A stretch of 8,703 nt of DNA from an uncultured Clostridia bacterium (GTDB lineage Bacteria; Bacillota; Clostridia; Christensenellales; DUVY01): the NCBI GenBank assembly GCA_937895465.1, contig CALAYY010000164.1, positions 1 to 8,703 of the forward strand. Reading direction: 5' to 3'. The notes below the pieces were generated by a model that worked only from the letters and a program-made list of their open reading frames with translations, was not told the DNA's origin and made no database searches. Both the position numbers and the translations under genes were made by a program. Of this stretch, positions 1 through 7,373 are shown in pieces. Position 1 is the first letter of the stretch, and each line of letters starts with the position of its first letter.

Positions 1-83
1 TAAAAAAACTAATCTTCTTTTCAATCTAACTCTTCTCTTCTATGCAGTTGTCAATGTGCGATTGATGTGCTATATTTTAAGAT

Positions 84-217
84 AAAAAAAAGGCAAAGCA
101 TTAACAGCAATATTATTCGGGCACTAAAAACAAGCCTACTATTAAACACTTTTGCCAGCGGTATTTCTCATGCGAAATACATAACACATTCATTCATCTG
201 CTATCTACTGGATAGCT
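84..217 (-). ncRNA. candidate structured small RNA or 5' leader ending in a U-tract
   Basis: This minus-strand segment of about 134 bases lies between a strong promoter and a run of eight U (91-84). Three stems can be read by eye. The first is a perfect 6-bp stem at the presumed 5' end (200-205 with 211-216). The second is a perfect 7-bp stem with arms GTATTTC and GAAATAC (161-167 with 174-180). The third is an 11-bp stem with one bulged base and two G-U pairs (145-156 with 92-102), closing directly onto the U-tract as an intrinsic terminator would. The third stem encloses about 40 bases with a possible inner GGC/GCC helix. I recognise no 6S, SRP, RNase P, tmRNA, T-box or riboswitch signature. 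It may be a stand-alone small RNA or an attenuator leader for a gene to the left. Positions 1-83 and 252-368 show nothing further that I can support. Confidence 0.35.
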
Positions 218-222
218 TTATT

Positions 223-251
223 AATATATCAGATTATTATACGCTTGTCAA
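223..251 (-). promoter_or_regulatory. SigA-type promoter firing leftward
   Basis: On the minus strand there is a consensus -35 TTGACA (251-246), a 17-base spacer and a -10 TATATT (228-223). Transcription would start near 216-217, exactly where a short stable hairpin begins. No start codon with a ribosome binding site follows within the window, so the promoter appears to serve a non-coding transcript, or the leader of a gene beyond the left edge. Confidence 0.55.
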
Positions 252-368
252 CAACTTTTTTGAAATTTTTTTAACAAAATTTTCAAGCTGTATTATGTGC
301 TAAACTATATTACAGTATATTAATATATATTGATTTTTGTCTCATGTTAGATGTTTATCAGATACACT

Positions 369-1276
369 TTAGTAATCATGATAATATTCAAATCCCCCAT
401 AATATTCAATATCAAATATTACGCTATCTTTATAGGTAAAAACATACTGCATCTTAATGCTAATATTTTCATTGATTATTCTGGTCATTTCGCCGTTTAA
501 AGGCGCTTTAAGGCTAAAAGCATTTTCTTCTAGCCTTATTGCCGTTATAGTATAATCACCTTGTCTGATTTTTGCACCATTATCTGAAAAATCAATAATC
601 TTTGCACCTTTATATGTCGCCAATCTATATTCTCTGTTATTATAAAAAATCGAACAAATGCAACCTAAGAAATTTGCTTTCAGATAAGGAATATAGGCGA
701 TTGACAGCATAATTGAAAAGTTTTGTTCTTCATCAACTTTGGAGCAGTGTGTCCAAAGGTATTGTTTTGGAAAAGAAATGCCACTGTCGCTTTCTAAATA
801 TCCTATTGCTTTATCAAGCACCCTTTTATTTCCGTCATATTCTATATAACCTTGTGCCTCACTATATATAAAATAAACCTTATGTCTGCATTCCATAAAT
901 GGTGCAAATTTAAATATCCCCATAATATCGTTTCTTAAAAACTTGGGCTGACTGAAAACAATTTCTGCCTTTATCCTTGTACCTTGTTGAACATAATCAA
1001 AAGAAAGTTTATTTAGATCAAAAACATTATTATCTATTTGGATATTAAGAGGTTTTCTAAGTTTGAATTGATTACTCTTGAACTCAAAGCTTCTGCTATG
1101 ATAATTGTCAATAAATTGAACAAAAACTGATTTTTTTCCGTATTTATCAATATGATAAGACGGAATAAATGCAGCGCATAATCCTTGTCACTAATTTTAA
1201 AATACCAACCCTTAAAAAATCCTTTTCTTGATTTGACAACGATATTACTCATAGATGCTATTTTGCCCCAAACCAA
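369..1276 (-). pseudogene. tocopherol-cyclase-like protein, broken by a one-base frameshift
   Basis: Two minus-strand open frames (1276-1034 and 923-369) are parts of one gene. The upstream part carries the family's N-terminal FFKGWYFK motif. The downstream frame stays open from 1172 to 369 and carries MGIFKFAPFMECRH, then GYLESDSGISFP with a following YLWTH, then LKAPLNGEMTRII. These are the hallmark blocks of the tocopherol cyclase-like family (Pfam Tocopherol_cycl), whose role in Firmicutes is unknown. Joining the frames near 1171-1175 gives DYAL-AFIPSY with no lost residue, which fits deletion of one base from a codon CTN before GCA. No slippery heptamer is present, so programmed shifting is unlikely. 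The joined protein would be about 300 residues, which is full length. The start is uncertain: TTG at 1276 or ATG at 1252 are in frame, and an ATG at 1286 is out of frame. The gene begins 64 bases after feoB and is probably cotranscribed with it. A sequencing or assembly error could also explain the break. Confidence 0.7.
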
Positions 1277-1340
1277 ACCTTGCCATACTTTTTTAAAGGA
1301 TTTTTTAATTCTGCAATATTTTTATAATTAGTTTATTTTC

Positions 1341-3488
1341 TTATACGAACAATCTTGCTAAATTGGCAAATATCATACAAGCAGCAATACCTATAACGGT
1401 AGGGATTAAAAAAGCTGCTGCCGTCCATTTCCAGCTTTGGCTTTCCTTTTTTATGGTAAGGCATGTTGTACTGCAAGGCCAATGCATAAGTGAAAACAAC
1501 ATAGTGCTTATTGCTGTTATCCATGTCCAACCGTTATTGACAAGAAGTGCTTTTAGCTCAATAAGACTTTCAAACTGTATGATGTTGCCTGCCGACATGT
1601 ATGCCATTATTGTTATAGGAATAACAATCTCGTTGGCTGGAAAACCCAATATAAACGCAAGAAGTATAACGCCGTCAAGCCCCATAAGTGCGGCAAAAGG
1701 GTCTAAAAAATCAGAACAATATGTAAGTAACGTAACATTGTTTATCGATATATTAGCCATTGCCCAAATCAAAAGTCCTGCAGGTATTGCAACTATAACC
1801 GCTCTGCCCAAAACAAACAGCGTTCTGTCAAATATTGAGCGAATTATTACTTTGCCTATCTGCGGTTTTCTATAAGGCGGAAGCTCCAAAGTAAAGGATG
1901 AAGGCACACCTTTTAGAAATGTTTTGGATAAAAATTTTGACACAGCAAAGGTCATTATTATTCCCAATATAATTACTAAGGTTAGAATAAGAGCGGAAAA
2001 TACTGAGCCCAAGAAGCCTACTGCCAAACTTCCTACAAAAAACATAGAGATTATTGCAATCAAAGTAGGAAACCTTCCGTTGCATGGAACAAAATTATTA
2101 GTAATAATTGCTATAAGACGCTCACGAGGCGAATCTATTATTCTGCATCCAATTACGCCTGCAGCGTTGCAGCCAAAGCCCATGCACATTGTAAGTGCCT
2201 GTTTGCCGCAAGCTGAGCATTTTTTAAAATACTTGTCAAGGTTAAATGCTATTCTGGGCAAATAACCCAAATCTTCCAAAAGAGTGAATAACGGAAAAAA
2301 TATCGCCATAGGCGGCAGCATAACCGAAACAATCCAAGCAAGCACCCTGTATGCACCTAAAACCAGCATATCATGCAGCCATATAGGCGCACCTATGTTC
2401 ATAAAAAAATCTGTCAGTCTATCCTGAATCCAAAATAACCCATCAGCCAAAAGCTGAGAGGGATAATTGGCACCTATTATAGTCAGCCAAAAAACAACGG
2501 CTAAAAGTCCTATCATTATAGGTATTCCAGTCCATTTGCCTGTGACTATCTTATCTATTTTTTTGTCTTTTTCATTATAATTGATTTTATTATACTTAAC
2601 CGTATCAGAGCATATTGTTTCGGCGGTATGTATTATATCAGAAACTATATAATCGCATAACACATCTAAAGCTATGCCGTTTTCTTTAAGATAATTATGA
2701 GCTTGCTTGATTTTTTGCTTTAGGTCATTATCGTCATTGATATCATATCCCAAATAATCGTTAAGGGCATTTATGAGCTTTTCATCATAATCCAGAAGTT
2801 TTAGACAAAGCCATTCTGTTTTTATATTGGCTATTTGTTTTTGAATAACGGCAGGTTTTATTATATTGACAGCATTTTGAATATGTTGACTATAATTTAT
2901 CTTAACAGGATTTTTTATTGCTTTGTTATCTATAAGTGCATCCAAATTATTAAGAAGCGCATCAAGGCTTTTTTTCTTTCTTGCTGTTGTCCCTACTACC
3001 ATAACACCAAGCTTTTTTGATAAAAGCTCCAAATCAATTGATATATGTTTCTTTTTTGCTTCATCTATCAAATTGACACACACAATAACATTATCCGTAA
3101 TTTCTATTGTCTGAAGCACAAGATTAAGATTGCGCTCTAAGCATGTGGCGTCACACACCACAATTACTGCATCAGTATCCCCAAAACATATAAAATTCCT
3201 TGCCACCTCTTCTTCAGCAGAGTGCGCCATAAGCGAATATGTTCCCGGAAGGTCAACCATCAGATAATTTTTTTGCTTGTAACTGCAATAGCCCTGAGCT
3301 TTGGTAACTGTTTTGCCTGGCCAATTGCCTGTATGCTGATTCATGCCAGTGAGATTATTAAAAACTGTACTCTTGCCGACATTTGGGTTGCCGGCAAGAG
3401 CTATTACTTTATCTTCCTCGTCTCTTTTTTTGATTTTGAGTCCGTTATCAATCGCCTTAACACCAGTGGATTTGGCTGTTAATCCCAT
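1341..3488 (-). CDS. feoB: ferrous iron transport protein B (FeoB), GTP-dependent Fe(II) permease
   Basis: An inner-membrane Fe(II) transporter with a fused N-terminal G protein, 715 residues from the ATG at 3488. That ATG is preferred over the TTG at 3491 because AGAGGTG (3500-3494) sits 5 bases before it. The G domain shows G1 GNPNVGKST (33-41), switch I GNWPGKTV (54-61), G3 DLPGTYS (79-85) and G4 NLID (139-142). A helical linker runs to about residue 310. The membrane part has two gate domains: the first with GFGCNAAGVIGCR (437-449) preceded by a cytosolic CxxC pair (424, 427), the second with LGFPANEIVIPI (614-625) and HWPC (669-672). The switch lysine (NWPGK where many FeoBs have NWPGV) and the HWPC motif mark the variant common in Clostridia. 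It lies 24 bases after feoA in the same operon. All key GTPase motifs are intact. Confidence 0.97.
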   Translation of the reverse strand: MGLTAKSTGVKAIDNGLKIKKRDEEDKVIALAGNPNVGKSTVFNNLTGMNQHTGNWPGKTVTKAQGYCSYKQKNYLMVDLPGTYSLMAHSAEEEVARNFICFGDTDAVIVVCDATCLERNLNLVLQTIEITDNVIVCVNLIDEAKKKHISIDLELLSKKLGVMVVGTTARKKKSLDALLNNLDALIDNKAIKNPVKINYSQHIQNAVNIIKPAVIQKQIANIKTEWLCLKLLDYDEKLINALNDYLGYDINDDNDLKQKIKQAHNYLKENGIALDVLCDYIVSDIIHTAETICSDTVKYNKINYNEKDKKIDKIVTGKWTGIPIMIGLLAVVFWLTIIGANYPSQLLADGLFWIQDRLTDFFMNIGAPIWLHDMLVLGAYRVLAWIVSVMLPPMAIFFPLFTLLEDLGYLPRIAFNLDKYFKKCSACGKQALTMCMGFGCNAAGVIGCRIIDSPRERLIAIITNNFVPCNGRFPTLIAIISMFFVGSLAVGFLGSVFSALILTLVIILGIIMTFAVSKFLSKTFLKGVPSSFTLELPPYRKPQIGKVIIRSIFDRTLFVLGRAVIVAIPAGLLIWAMANISINNVTLLTYCSDFLDPFAALMGLDGVILLAFILGFPANEIVIPITIMAYMSAGNIIQFESLIELKALLVNNGWTWITAISTMLFSLMHWPCSTTCLTIKKESQSWKWTAAAFLIPTVIGIAACMIFANLARLFV

Positions 3489-3512
3489 CAATACACCTCT
3501 TATTTGATTATG

Positions 3513-3743
3513 CTAAATACATAATATTTTTGACGAATCCTCTGAACGCAGAGCAATCACCGCTCCCCTGATAAGAAAAGCTATAGGATCACCTGACGGA
3601 CTTTTTAGTAAACACTCTACTTCAGTCCCTTCTATAAGCCCGATATCCTGCAACCTTCTTCTTATATTTCCTTTTAAAAGCAATGTAATAATCCTTACTT
3701 TCTGTCCTGTTCTCAAATCATTGAGCGTCTTTTGTATAAACAT
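3513..3743 (-). CDS. feoA: ferrous iron transport protein A (FeoA)
   Basis: A 76-residue cytosolic SH3-like protein that acts with FeoB in Fe(II) uptake. The sequence shows the usual FeoA order: an N-terminal strand (LNDLRTGQKVRI), the RRRLQDIGLIEGTEVE block (about 28-43) and a closing GDPIAFLIRGAVIALR strand pair (about 51-66). The length is typical for the family. It starts at ATG 3743, with AGAGGT (3759-3754) ten bases upstream. It is the first gene of the operon, directly downstream of the dyad at 3768-3798 and divergent from the metal-dependent regulator, so iron-dependent repression is the likely control. No FeoC-like gene follows. Confidence 0.95.
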   Translation of the reverse strand: MFIQKTLNDLRTGQKVRIITLLLKGNIRRRLQDIGLIEGTEVECLLKSPSGDPIAFLIRGAVIALRSEDSSKILCI

Positions 3744-3767
3744 AATTAATCTTACCTCTTAATATAT

Positions 3768-3798
3768 TAGGATAAAGAAACATTGTTTCCTTATCCTA
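3768..3798. promoter_or_regulatory. inverted repeat, likely operator of the MntR/DtxR-like repressor
   Basis: Arms AGGATAAAGAAAC (3769-3781) and GTTTCCTTATCCT (3785-3797) match at 12 of 13 positions around the 3-base spacer ATT, and one more pair (3768/3798) extends the repeat. The right arm read on the minus strand contains AAGGAAAC, which resembles the right half of the Bacillus MntR box. The outer TTAGGATAA resembles the DtxR half-site TTAGGNTA. It lies between divergent feoA and the metal-dependent regulator, at the predicted feoA start site. Binding by that regulator is inferred. Confidence 0.6.
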
Positions 3799-3829
3799 TT
3801 TATATGGGGACAAAAAAGTTTAGTTGCAA
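3799..3829 (-). promoter_or_regulatory. probable feoAB promoter
   Basis: On the minus strand, TTGCAA (3829-3824) and TATAAA (3804-3799) are separated by 19 bases, which is longer than ideal. The -10 abuts the inverted repeat, so transcription would start inside the dyad and a bound repressor would occlude the start site. A better-spaced pair was not seen. I could not identify a convincing promoter for the divergent regulator in the same gap. Confidence 0.4.
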
Positions 3830-3859
3830 GATTAATTAGTTTTTTTAAAAAAGGCGTTT

Positions 3860-4282
3860 ATGGAAAAAGATACTGATTTTTATACTTTAAAAGGTTATCA
3901 GCTTAACGAAAATATTATTATTACATATTCAATGGAAGATTACCTTGAAATGATATGCCGACATATAAAAGAAAATGATTATGTAAGAATATCTGAGCTT
4001 GCTCAAATGCTGCATGTTAAACCAAGCTCAGCTTCTAAGATGGTAAACAATCTAAAAATGACAGGTCTTGTGGATTATGAAAAATACGGCTATATAAAGC
4101 CGACAGAAAAAGGTCTTGAATATGGTAATTATCTATTATATCGGCATGAAACATTAAATGAGTTTCTATGTCTTGTTAATAATACTGACGACGAAACTGA
4201 GTTGGTTGAAAAAATTGAGCATTATCTGGATAAACGCACTGTATTTAACATATACAAATTAACAAACCAATTAAAAAAGTAA
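3860..4282 (+). CDS. metal-dependent transcriptional regulator, MntR/DtxR family (probable iron-responsive repressor of feoAB)
   Basis: A 140-residue cytosolic DNA-binding protein similar in length to Bacillus MntR. The winged helix spans about residues 24-95, with YVRISELAQMLHVKPSSASKMVNNL as the helix-turn-helix region (41-65). All six residues that align with the MntR metal ligands are present: D27, E30, H96, E117, E120 and H121, the last four lying in RHETLNEFL and VEKIEHYL. There is no C-terminal SH3 domain, so it is MntR-like rather than full DtxR/IdeR. The N-terminal extension with YTLKGYQL is, as I recall, typical of the regulators next to feo genes in Clostridia and supports the start at 3860, which has AAGG 5 bases upstream. 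It is divergent from feoAB, with a strong dyad between them. Its metal could be Fe(II) or Mn(II); the context favours iron. Confidence 0.9.
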   Translation: MEKDTDFYTLKGYQLNENIIITYSMEDYLEMICRHIKENDYVRISELAQMLHVKPSSASKMVNNLKMTGLVDYEKYGYIKPTEKGLEYGNYLLYRHETLNEFLCLVNNTDDETELVEKIEHYLDKRTVFNIYKLTNQLKK

Positions 4283-4328
4283 CATTCTTTGAAAAAGTTT
4301 ATAATCTAATAATATTTTATAATGTTAC
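4279..4328. repeat. 8-bp inverted repeat spanning the convergent gene ends
   Basis: GTAACATT (4279-4286) and AATGTTAC (4321-4328) are perfect reverse complements 34 bases apart. They overlap the stop codons of the metal-dependent regulator and of uxaA, which converge here with only 34 bases between them. There is no GC-rich hairpin with a U-tract, so a terminator role is weakly supported. Confidence 0.3.
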
Positions 4329-5804
4329 ACCGTTTTTCCATATAGCTATTTCACGGTAACCGTTAATTTCATTTTTTGTATTCTGACCTTGAGCGGTCAT
4401 TAAAATCATATCAATAAGCTCTAAACACAAAGTTTCAAAACTTTCTTCATTTAAAACTCTGCCTGCATCAAAATCAATCCAATTAGGCTTAGCATTGAAA
4501 AGTTGAGAATTAGTAGAAATTTTTATAGTGGGTACGGGCGCACCCAACGGAGTGCCTCTTCCTGTAGTAAACAAAATAATATGCGCACCTGAAACAGTTA
4601 ATGCAGTTTGAGCTACAATATCGTTGCCAGGCCCTTCCAAAAGATTAAGCCCTTTTTGGCTCAAAACATCGCCGTAAGGCAAAACCGCATTGATTGTTGC
4701 TTTACCGCCCTTTTGTATACATCCTAAGGATTTTTCTTCAAGAGTGGTTATGCCGCCTTCTTTATTGCCTGGAGAAGGATTCTTTTCAACACTTTCGCCG
4801 TGAGATATAAAATAATCCTTAAAGTTATTGACCATATTAATTATATCGTTTTTGACATAATCGTTTTTGCTGCGTTCCATCAAAATATGTTCTGCTCCAA
4901 ACATTTCAGGCACTTCGGTCATGATAACGCCTGCGCCCAAACTGCTTAAAACATCGCATACTTTTCCCACCAGAGGATTGGCAGTTATGCCTGATAATGC
5001 ATCCGAACCGCCGCATTTTAATCCAATATTAAGTTTTGAAATATCAGCATCCTGTCTTACATCTTTATAACATATATCAACAAGTTCTTTTATTATTTGA
5101 ACGCCCTGCGTGATTTCATCGCCGCTATCTTGTGCCAATAAAAACCTAACACGAGTATCGTCATAAGCTCCTAAGACCTTTTTAAACTCATTTAGATTGT
5201 TATTTTCACATCCCAAAGAAACAATCAAAACTCCTCCTGCATTGGGATGGTGAGCAAGTCCGCTAAGAATTTTTTGGGTATTAACCATGTCATCGCCCAA
5301 TTGAGAACATCCATACGGATGCTTAAATACAAAAACATCTTGTTTACCTGTCTCAATTATAGCTTTTTGGGCAATGGCTTGACATACTTCGTTAACGCAT
5401 CCAACTGTCGGCAAAACAAATATCTCATTGCGAATTCCAACTTCGCCATTAGAACGCAAATATCCCTTAAAGGTGCGTTTGCCGTTATAATTATCCATAT
5501 TGGATTTTGCATGCTTTAATTTAATATCATATTCTTTAACACTTTTAAGCATAGACTTCATATTGTGCGAATGCACTACACATCCTGCTTTGATGTTTTG
5601 TGTGGCTATTCCTATAGGAAAACCGTATTTGATTATCGTTTCACCCTTATTAATATCCTTAAGTGCTACCTTAAAGTTTTTATTAATGTTTTCGGCTGCA
5701 TGGACTTCATCTTTATTTAATTTTAACTCTTCCCCTGCATTAATATCAGATAAAGCAACTGCAACATTATCCTTTTTGTCTATTCTTATAAGCTTGTCTT
5801 TCAT
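4317..5804 (-). CDS. uxaA: altronate dehydratase (EC 4.2.1.7)
   Basis: Dehydrates D-altronate to 2-keto-3-deoxy-D-gluconate in the cytosolic galacturonate pathway; characterised members need Fe2+ or a similar divalent metal. From the ATG at 5804 it has 495 residues, the family's full length. An N-terminal SAF domain (about 1-85, with KYGFPIG) is followed by the catalytic region: GYLRSNGEVGIRN (114-126), PYGCSQLGDD (163-172), GLKCGGSDALSG (261-272), SPGNKEGGITTLEEK (344-358), EGPGND (390-395) and TTGRGTPLGAPVPTIKIS (413-430). The start at 5804 is chosen over TTG at 5807 because GAGGAG (5818-5813) lies 8 bases upstream and the uxaB stop overlaps it as TGATG, which implies translational coupling. 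The SAF plus full catalytic region favours UxaA over galactarate dehydratase, as does the partner uxaB. Confidence 0.95.
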   Translation of the reverse strand: MKDKLIRIDKKDNVAVALSDINAGEELKLNKDEVHAAENINKNFKVALKDINKGETIIKYGFPIGIATQNIKAGCVVHSHNMKSMLKSVKEYDIKLKHAKSNMDNYNGKRTFKGYLRSNGEVGIRNEIFVLPTVGCVNEVCQAIAQKAIIETGKQDVFVFKHPYGCSQLGDDMVNTQKILSGLAHHPNAGGVLIVSLGCENNNLNEFKKVLGAYDDTRVRFLLAQDSGDEITQGVQIIKELVDICYKDVRQDADISKLNIGLKCGGSDALSGITANPLVGKVCDVLSSLGAGVIMTEVPEMFGAEHILMERSKNDYVKNDIINMVNNFKDYFISHGESVEKNPSPGNKEGGITTLEEKSLGCIQKGGKATINAVLPYGDVLSQKGLNLLEGPGNDIVAQTALTVSGAHIILFTTGRGTPLGAPVPTIKISTNSQLFNAKPNWIDFDAGRVLNEESFETLCLELIDMILMTAQGQNTKNEINGYREIAIWKNGVTL

Positions 5805-7228
5805 CAAATAATCTCCTCAATTGCCTGCCTTACTCCGCCTTGCCTTATTAAACCTAAAAACCGTGTTACCAGGTCAGCAAGACCATTAACTGCTGTGAGT
5901 TTTTCGCCCCAAAATAGCTGTTCATCCAAAACAGCTGTTACCGTCTTGTTGATATCATCCTTACATTTTTCCTTAATAGCAAAAAATACATCAACATATT
6001 GTTTCTCATCATTAACAAAGCTTCCCAATCCCGTCATATAGAATTGTATCAAGGCAGCTAAAGAAAAACTTAAAGCCTTAGGTGCTGTTTTGAACTTGTG
6101 AGCATAATCCTTAATAGACGGCAAAACTCTGCTTTTAAATTTTGATATTGAATTAAGTGCAATGCTAAGAAGTTTATGATTAAGATAAGGATTGAGAAAT
6201 CTTTCGATAACATCTAGAGCGTATTTTTCTAGTCCTTCGCCTTGCATTGCAGGGATAATTTCCTCAAAAAGACCCTTTTGTATATATTGTTCAAAGAGTC
6301 TGTCTTTTACCATATGCTCTACAGTATCAAGACCGCTAAGATGTCCAGCTAGAACGCTCATGGTATGAGCGCCGTTAAGTATCCTGACCTTTCTGGTTCG
6401 GTAAAAATCAAGGTCTTTTGTTATGATAACATCAAGATTGCTTTTATCAAGCGGCAAGCGTTTACTTAGACTGCTGTCAGCCTCAATTGCCCATAGAAAA
6501 AACGGCTCACATACATCTAAAAGTTTGTCTTCATACCCCAAAGACTTACAAATCTCTGATGCCTCATTTTTTGGATAGCCTGAAACAATCCTATCAACCA
6601 AAGTGTTTGCAAACAAATTAGCGTTATTAAGCCAAGCCTTAAAGTCTTTTCCCAAATTCCATTCATCGGCATATCTTAATACAATAGATTTTAACATATC
6701 TGCGTTTTTATCAATAAGCTCACAAGGCAAAATAACAAGCCCCTTGTCCATTGCTCCTTTAAAATGCAAAAATCTTTTATGTAAAAAGTCTGTAAGCTTA
6801 GCAGGAAAATTTTCATGTATCTTTTTTTCTATGTTCTCGTTTTCCGAATAACATATTCCAAATTCTGTCGTATTGGATATTATTAGTTGAAGGTCAGGGT
6901 TTTTGGCTGTTTCAAGATATGCTTTATAATCTGTATATGGATTAATACATCTGTTGACTATATTAATAAGCGTGGTACGGTCAATTACTTTTCCGTTTTC
7001 CATTCCCCTTTCAATTACATGATACAGCCCTTGTTGATTATTAATAAGTTCAGCAGTACCTTGAGTTGTTCCTTGCAATACAACAATGCCGCCGTCAAAT
7101 ACTCCTGCGTCATTGAGCTTTTGTATCAAAAATGCCGCAAATGCTCTCAAAAAATTACCTTCCCCAAACATTAGCACTTTTTCTTTTCGCATGGAGCTAT
7201 CCACATTAACACGATTTAACTCTTTCAT
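5804..7228 (-). CDS. uxaB: tagaturonate reductase / altronate oxidoreductase (EC 1.1.1.58)
   Basis: Reduces D-tagaturonate to D-altronate with NADH in the cytosol, supplying UxaA. It has 474 residues and is a member of the polyol-specific long-chain (mannitol) dehydrogenase family. The N-terminal nucleotide-binding motif FGEGNFLRAF is at 21-30, followed by ISNTTEFG (117-124), LPCELIDKNADML (167-179) and VDRIVSGYP (211-219). The active-site signature K-x4-N-x2-H is seen as K280, N285 and H288 in KVRILNGAHT. It starts at ATG 7228 with AGAGGG just upstream. As first gene of the operon, its stop overlaps the uxaA start by one base. Promoter and operator lie directly upstream. The closest alternative is fructuronate reductase (UxuB), but pairing with uxaA makes UxaB much more likely. 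Confidence 0.95.
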   Translation of the reverse strand: MKELNRVNVDSSMRKEKVLMFGEGNFLRAFAAFLIQKLNDAGVFDGGIVVLQGTTQGTAELINNQQGLYHVIERGMENGKVIDRTTLINIVNRCINPYTDYKAYLETAKNPDLQLIISNTTEFGICYSENENIEKKIHENFPAKLTDFLHKRFLHFKGAMDKGLVILPCELIDKNADMLKSIVLRYADEWNLGKDFKAWLNNANLFANTLVDRIVSGYPKNEASEICKSLGYEDKLLDVCEPFFLWAIEADSSLSKRLPLDKSNLDVIITKDLDFYRTRKVRILNGAHTMSVLAGHLSGLDTVEHMVKDRLFEQYIQKGLFEEIIPAMQGEGLEKYALDVIERFLNPYLNHKLLSIALNSISKFKSRVLPSIKDYAHKFKTAPKALSFSLAALIQFYMTGLGSFVNDEKQYVDVFFAIKEKCKDDINKTVTAVLDEQLFWGEKLTAVNGLADLVTRFLGLIRQGGVRQAIEEII

Positions 7229-7260
7229 AATTCCCTCTATAAATATATATTAATATTATA

Positions 7261-7274
7261 TGTAACCGCTTTCA
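7261..7274. promoter_or_regulatory. cre / LacI-family operator upstream of uxaB
   Basis: TGTAACCGCTTTCA (TGAAAGCGGTTACA on the minus strand) fits the catabolite-responsive element consensus TGWAANCGNTNWCA at every position. It lies 7-20 bases downstream of the uxaB -10, in the initially transcribed region, where a bound protein would block initiation or early elongation. LacI-family proteins share this central CG dyad, so the ligand could be CcpA with HPr-Ser-P, or the divergent LacI-type regulator next door. The sequence alone does not decide. Confidence 0.7.
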
Positions 7275-7280
7275 TAAATT

Positions 7281-7309
7281 ATCTTAGCATAACATAAAGG
7301 CAAAGTCAA
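7281..7309 (-). promoter_or_regulatory. uxaBA promoter
   Basis: On the minus strand, -35 TTGACT (7309-7304), a 17-base spacer and -10 TAAGAT (7286-7281) give a good SigA-type promoter. Initiation near 7274 would leave a leader of about 46 bases that contains the operator and the AGAGGG ribosome binding site. Confidence 0.6.
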
Positions 7310-7373
7310 TAAAAACAAATGACAAATCGATGGTTTTTGTAGTTTAAAACAAACTCTGATAACAGCTTTAAAC

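Noticed and set aside
260..286. Imperfect inverted repeat TTGAAA...TTTTCAA as terminator of the feo operon
   Set aside because: The stem is almost entirely A-T, contains a bulge, and is not followed by a U-tract on either strand.
67..303. Plus-strand open frame of 78 codons
   Set aside because: It has no ribosome binding site and no recognisable family, its composition is that of translated AT-rich DNA, and it overlaps the promoter and hairpins of the minus-strand RNA candidate.
1165..1180. Programmed -1 frameshift in the tocopherol-cyclase-like gene
   Set aside because: The bases around the shift (GCG CTG CAT) do not form a slippery heptamer, and I saw no strong downstream stem or pseudoknot. 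A simple deletion is the plainer reading.
1363..2265. Plus-strand open frames (1363-1875 and 1924-2265) antisense to feoB
   Set aside because: They are shadows of the membrane-domain coding sequence. feoB is intact with all family motifs, and the antisense frames lack ribosome binding sites and known motifs.
7342..7373. GTTTAAA ... TTTAAAC arms in the uxaB/regulator intergenic region
   Set aside because: TTTAAA is its own reverse complement, so the apparent dyad adds little information in AT-rich DNA.
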